NCBI GenBank assembly: GCA_905250115.1
Contig: CAJNOI010000246.1
Coordinates: forward strand, 2,946-66,945
DNA: 64,000 nt
Direction of reading: 5' to 3'
From: Adineta steineri
Taxonomy: Eukaryota > Rotifera > Eurotatoria > Adinetida > Adinetidae
Position 1 is the stretch's first letter, and each line of letters begins with the position of its first letter. Below are positions 60,943-64,000 of the stretch, piece after piece. The position numbers and the translations under genes are program-made. Under the pieces are notes generated by a model. The model was given only the letters and a program-made list of their open reading frames with translations. It was not told where the DNA came from and made no database searches.

Positions 60943-63434
60943 GATACTGATAAGTGCACGTAAAGTCCAAGCAACAACGACTCAAACTAGAAAATAAAAA
61001 TAAAAGACATCAAACAGCTGACAATTCTCAATTATAATCTATATTATTAACACCTATTGCCTGTTGGCACTGTGTGCAATATTTCCTTCATGAGCACAGT
61101 CCAACATGCATACGTTTTCTCTCTCTCTCTTTCTTCTTTTTCTCTTTCTCATCTTTGTTGTTTTTTGTTGATTAGAAAGAGAAAAAAAAGAAAACAACCT
61201 ATAACTATATATCTTTTACACGAAAAAAAAAATGTAAATGTATGTCCTATCAATTGGACTGAAGCTGAGTATGCGACAGAGAGAAAAAGAGAGAGAGAGA
61301 GAGAGGGGGAAAGAGAGGGAAATAGAGAGTAAAGGCCTCCAAAAACATGACAAAAAGGATGACGATGATGTTACATATAAACACACGTAAAACGAATCTT
61401 GAAGGTAATTCATAAGTATGCATGCAAATGAAGCAATGCGAGATTGCTCAGGCATGTCCAAATATTGATGATAGTGGCGGTGGTACAGGTAGATATTTAT
61501 AATAAAAAAGAAATCAAAAAAAGACGGAGGGGGGAGAGGAAAAAAGGCGAGAGGAAGAAACATATAACTATCTTTTTTTACGTATAACTTGAATACTCAT
61601 GAAGAAAAAAAGAGACGAAAGTGCAATATAAGTCAAGACAAATAAATGAATGCTATGCGTGATTGCTTGACTATGACAAGATGACGCGTGGGTAGATGAA
61701 GATTGTGAAATATGAGGAAAGACGAAAAAAGCAGAAAACATGATATGGTTATGATGTTGTCATTGAGATATGAACTGGTCATGATCAGTGATGATAAAAC
61801 ATGACTAAACATAGTCAATATATATAAATTGATTGCTAATTATTTACTGAAACATGTATTGATATGTAAACAAAGATCTAACATGATTTTATTTTGATAA
61901 AGTTGTAATGATTCAAAAAAGAGAAAAGAATTTCGAAATCAAATAATACTGCATCTTCAGTTTGTTTTATAACAAGTAAAAGTATGTAATATAAACATTC
62001 AATTACTACAAATAATCATAAGTGTCATTGTATGATTGACAATTCTATTTGATAATTATTAAATAACAGTTGGTATATAAACAATTACTTATTTAATATT
62101 TTTAAAAATTTGTTATTATTATCTTTGTACTAGAAATACTTCTTTATGTTAAATGATAACACCTCAAATTTTATACGAAATGGTATACTTAAAGAAATGA
62201 AACACTTCCGTTTTCAGAGATTATATTATTCCGTCTGTTAAAGGTATCTTAGTTGTTATAGAATCTTCATACATAGTTCTATTCAGTTTATTGCACAAAC
62301 TTTAAGATCTGATAATCAATTGATTCTCCAGTATGAGAATATAAAAATAATTTGTATATTATTTTCGAGTAAAGTCACATATATATTCTGTTTAATAATA
62401 ACTCTTCAACATCTAGTTTAGAAAATCAGTTAATTCTTTTTGTACATATTACTGATAAAGAGAATATGAAAAATTGGCAGAATCAATATTCTTGGTTATT
62501 TTTATTCATATATTCATTCGTTGTCAGGAAATTATAACATCTGAATCATAAGAAAAAGTTGCCAGTCTATAATGACTTTTATATTTATATTTTACAATTT
62601 TTTGTTTATCGTAGTTTTCATCTTGCTTCATATATATTTGAAGCAATATATAAACTGAATTATAAATAGTTTTATCAGAAATTTCAACTGCTATCTTTTC
62701 GCAAAAGAAAGACGTATTTCAACTAACAAATCAATGGAGGAAAAATATTTCTTAATATTATCTTTAAAGCAAAAGATTATCTAATAAACCATAAATCAAT
62801 GTAACCACTATTCTAATAATGAGAAAAAATTATCTATGAATTGGAATAAAGTATTATGAATAGTGTTTTACTGGGGAATAAAATTAAATTCTATAAATAT
62901 TTTAGATTATTAATCAAAATGGAAGTCATAACTTTAGCCCGTTTTTAATACTTAAAATGACATCAGGTATTATATTGAATAACATATGCTACAAGTATGC
63001 ATCCACGTGATTGAGAAATCTATCTCTTTTTCTATAGATTAAAAAACAATCCATTTCATCAGATTATATCTTTTTTAACAACATAGATTTAAAAAATTCT
63101 AATGATATTAACAATAGCAAGCAATATTTCACTTTAAGTTATATAGATTAAAACCACATCTACAATATTGTGATTAATAATTAAATCTGTTTCTACTCAG
63201 ACCATTGAAATATATATGAACATTTCCACAAATCTCACTCGGAGTGTTTAATGCAGATATCTGATATTTTGATTCAGTTTAGTTTAGTGATTCACAAATA
63301 TCTATAGTTAGTAACACGTACCAAACTATATTTTACATGACAATATATTATTTATTTATTTATTGAAATAAGAGAAAAAGAAATACTAGAAAGCAGCTTA
63401 TAATATGCTGTTTTTCAAAGTTATGTATATTAAA
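60943..63434. other. 2.5-kb gene-free stretch
   Basis: CT-rich tract at 61107-61145 and (GA)n around 61280-61330 generate spurious open frames on both strands. The rest is AT-rich with no gene recognised. The right end is the 3' flank of the DUF4139 gene. Confidence 0.5.
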
Positions 63435-64000
63435 TTATTCTTCTGTGAATTCAATACGTTTGTCTTTTGGCCATTCTAATGTATATTCAAGTGGTAGTCG
63501 ACATTCACTTTTAGCTTTTACCAAACATTTCCATTCCAAATTATTTTCATCGTTCATCATTACACTATAACTTGAATTAACTTGTTTTGTTCGTAAATCA
63601 GGTACAACTAATTTCACTTTGATCTTTTCATATGATGATATAGGTACTTGGTCATAAACATAAACAGTTACATCTGTCAACTTAGTATTGCTAAGACGTG
63701 TTTCACGACGAATATTTTCATAATGAGTTTTTGTGATGACACCTTGTGTTTCAGCAATTGTTTTTGCTGGTTTATATTCCACCTTAATACTTGCATCAGT
63801 ACCTAATGGAAGATCGAATGTATCTCCCAAACACACATTATTAATTGTACTATGAGTAACAAAATTGTTATCCATGAAAACTGATATTGGTCCAGCTAAG
63901 AGTTGTTTGTCTGATGTATTTGTTGTTGTTGCTTTGAGATAAGCGTGAAGTGATAGTTTTGGTATAACTGTATACATAAATGTCGAAGTAAGATCAAGCA
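63435..64000 (-). CDS. DUF4139 (F37C4.5/MuiA-like) protein, C-terminal part, 5' truncated by window edge
   Basis: The frame is open from the window edge (64000) to a stop at 63435-63437, giving about 188 C-terminal residues without an intron. YTVIPKLSLHAYLKATTTNT, LLAGPISVFMDNNFV, NVCLGDTFDLPLGTDASIKV, VYVYDQVPISSYEKIKVKLV and the final LEYTLEWPKDKRIEF are typical of the beta-rich DUF4139 domain found in invertebrate F37C4.5-like and bacterial proteins. The function is not established. The ATG at 63977 is internal: upstream codons (LDLTSTF) stay in frame and belong to the same domain. Confidence 0.85.
   Translation of the reverse strand, partial: LDLTSTFMYTVIPKLSLHAYLKATTTNTSDKQLLAGPISVFMDNNFVTHSTINNVCLGDTFDLPLGTDASIKVEYKPAKTIAETQGVITKTHYENIRRETRLSNTKLTDVTVYVYDQVPISSYEKIKVKLVVPDLRTKQVNSSYSVMMNDENNLEWKCLVKAKSECRLPLEYTLEWPKDKRIEFTEE

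Noticed and set aside
61057-61563. Overlapping frames on both strands
   Set aside because: Both read through the same CT and GA repeats; coding on either strand is not supported.

Overview
The window reads as nuclear DNA of a small, compact-gene invertebrate, most likely a bdelloid rotifer (Adineta/Rotaria type). The basis is a strongly AT-rich sequence, genes cut by many introns of roughly 45-70 bp with GT..AG ends, animal-specific families (TBC1D16, TMEM50, ENT4-type SLC29, SLC16, rhodopsin-class GPCRs, BRCA1-type BRCT repeats), and a minority of intronless genes that look bacterial or fungal (a C25-like peptidase and a DUF1304 protein). A hydrophilin-like stress gene fits a desiccation-tolerant animal. 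The species call is inference; no rRNA or mitochondrial marker is present. Exon coordinates were worked out by hand from frame continuity and splice signals, without transcript support.

Layout. 0-5 kb: a 92-bp tandem repeat, the intronless C25-like peptidase (-), and two short non-autonomous elements (one hAT-like). 5-9 kb: a secreted EGF/chitin-binding protein (+) facing an 11-exon SLC16 transporter (-). 11.4-24 kb: TBC1D16 Rab-GAP (-), then a same-strand run of ABCB half-transporter, TMEM50, ENT4-like transporter, a small secreted peptide precursor and a one-helix membrane protein (all +). The first two are only 137 bp apart and look like an operon-type pair. 24-29 kb: a hevein-repeat secreted protein, a DUF1304 membrane protein, a duplicated-motif hydrophilin (-) with a TATA box and heat-shock-element core, a tiny membrane ORF and tRNA-Val(AAC).

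32-46 kb: an aminergic/muscarinic-like GPCR (+), a 99-residue membrane protein (-), an ~820-residue coiled-coil protein (-), tRNA-Leu(UAA) (-), a PAN-like secreted protein (+) and a peptide-type GPCR (-). 46-64 kb: a 4.5-kb gene-free stretch, a C2H2 zinc-finger plus tandem BRCT protein (-), a PAIP2-like PAM2 protein (-), a piggyBac-like MITE flanked by TTAA, two tandem paralogous small two-helix proteins (-), and the 3' part of a DUF4139 protein (-) running off the right edge.

The genes form no single pathway. Recurrent themes are membrane transport, secreted chitin-binding or Cys-rich proteins, signalling receptors, and probable foreign genes set among native ones. The most notable observations are the zinc-finger/BRCT2 architecture, the operon-like ABCB-TMEM50 pair with a splice acceptor abutting the ATG, the candidate amidated-peptide precursor, and the tandem-exon hydrophilin with stress-type promoter elements.
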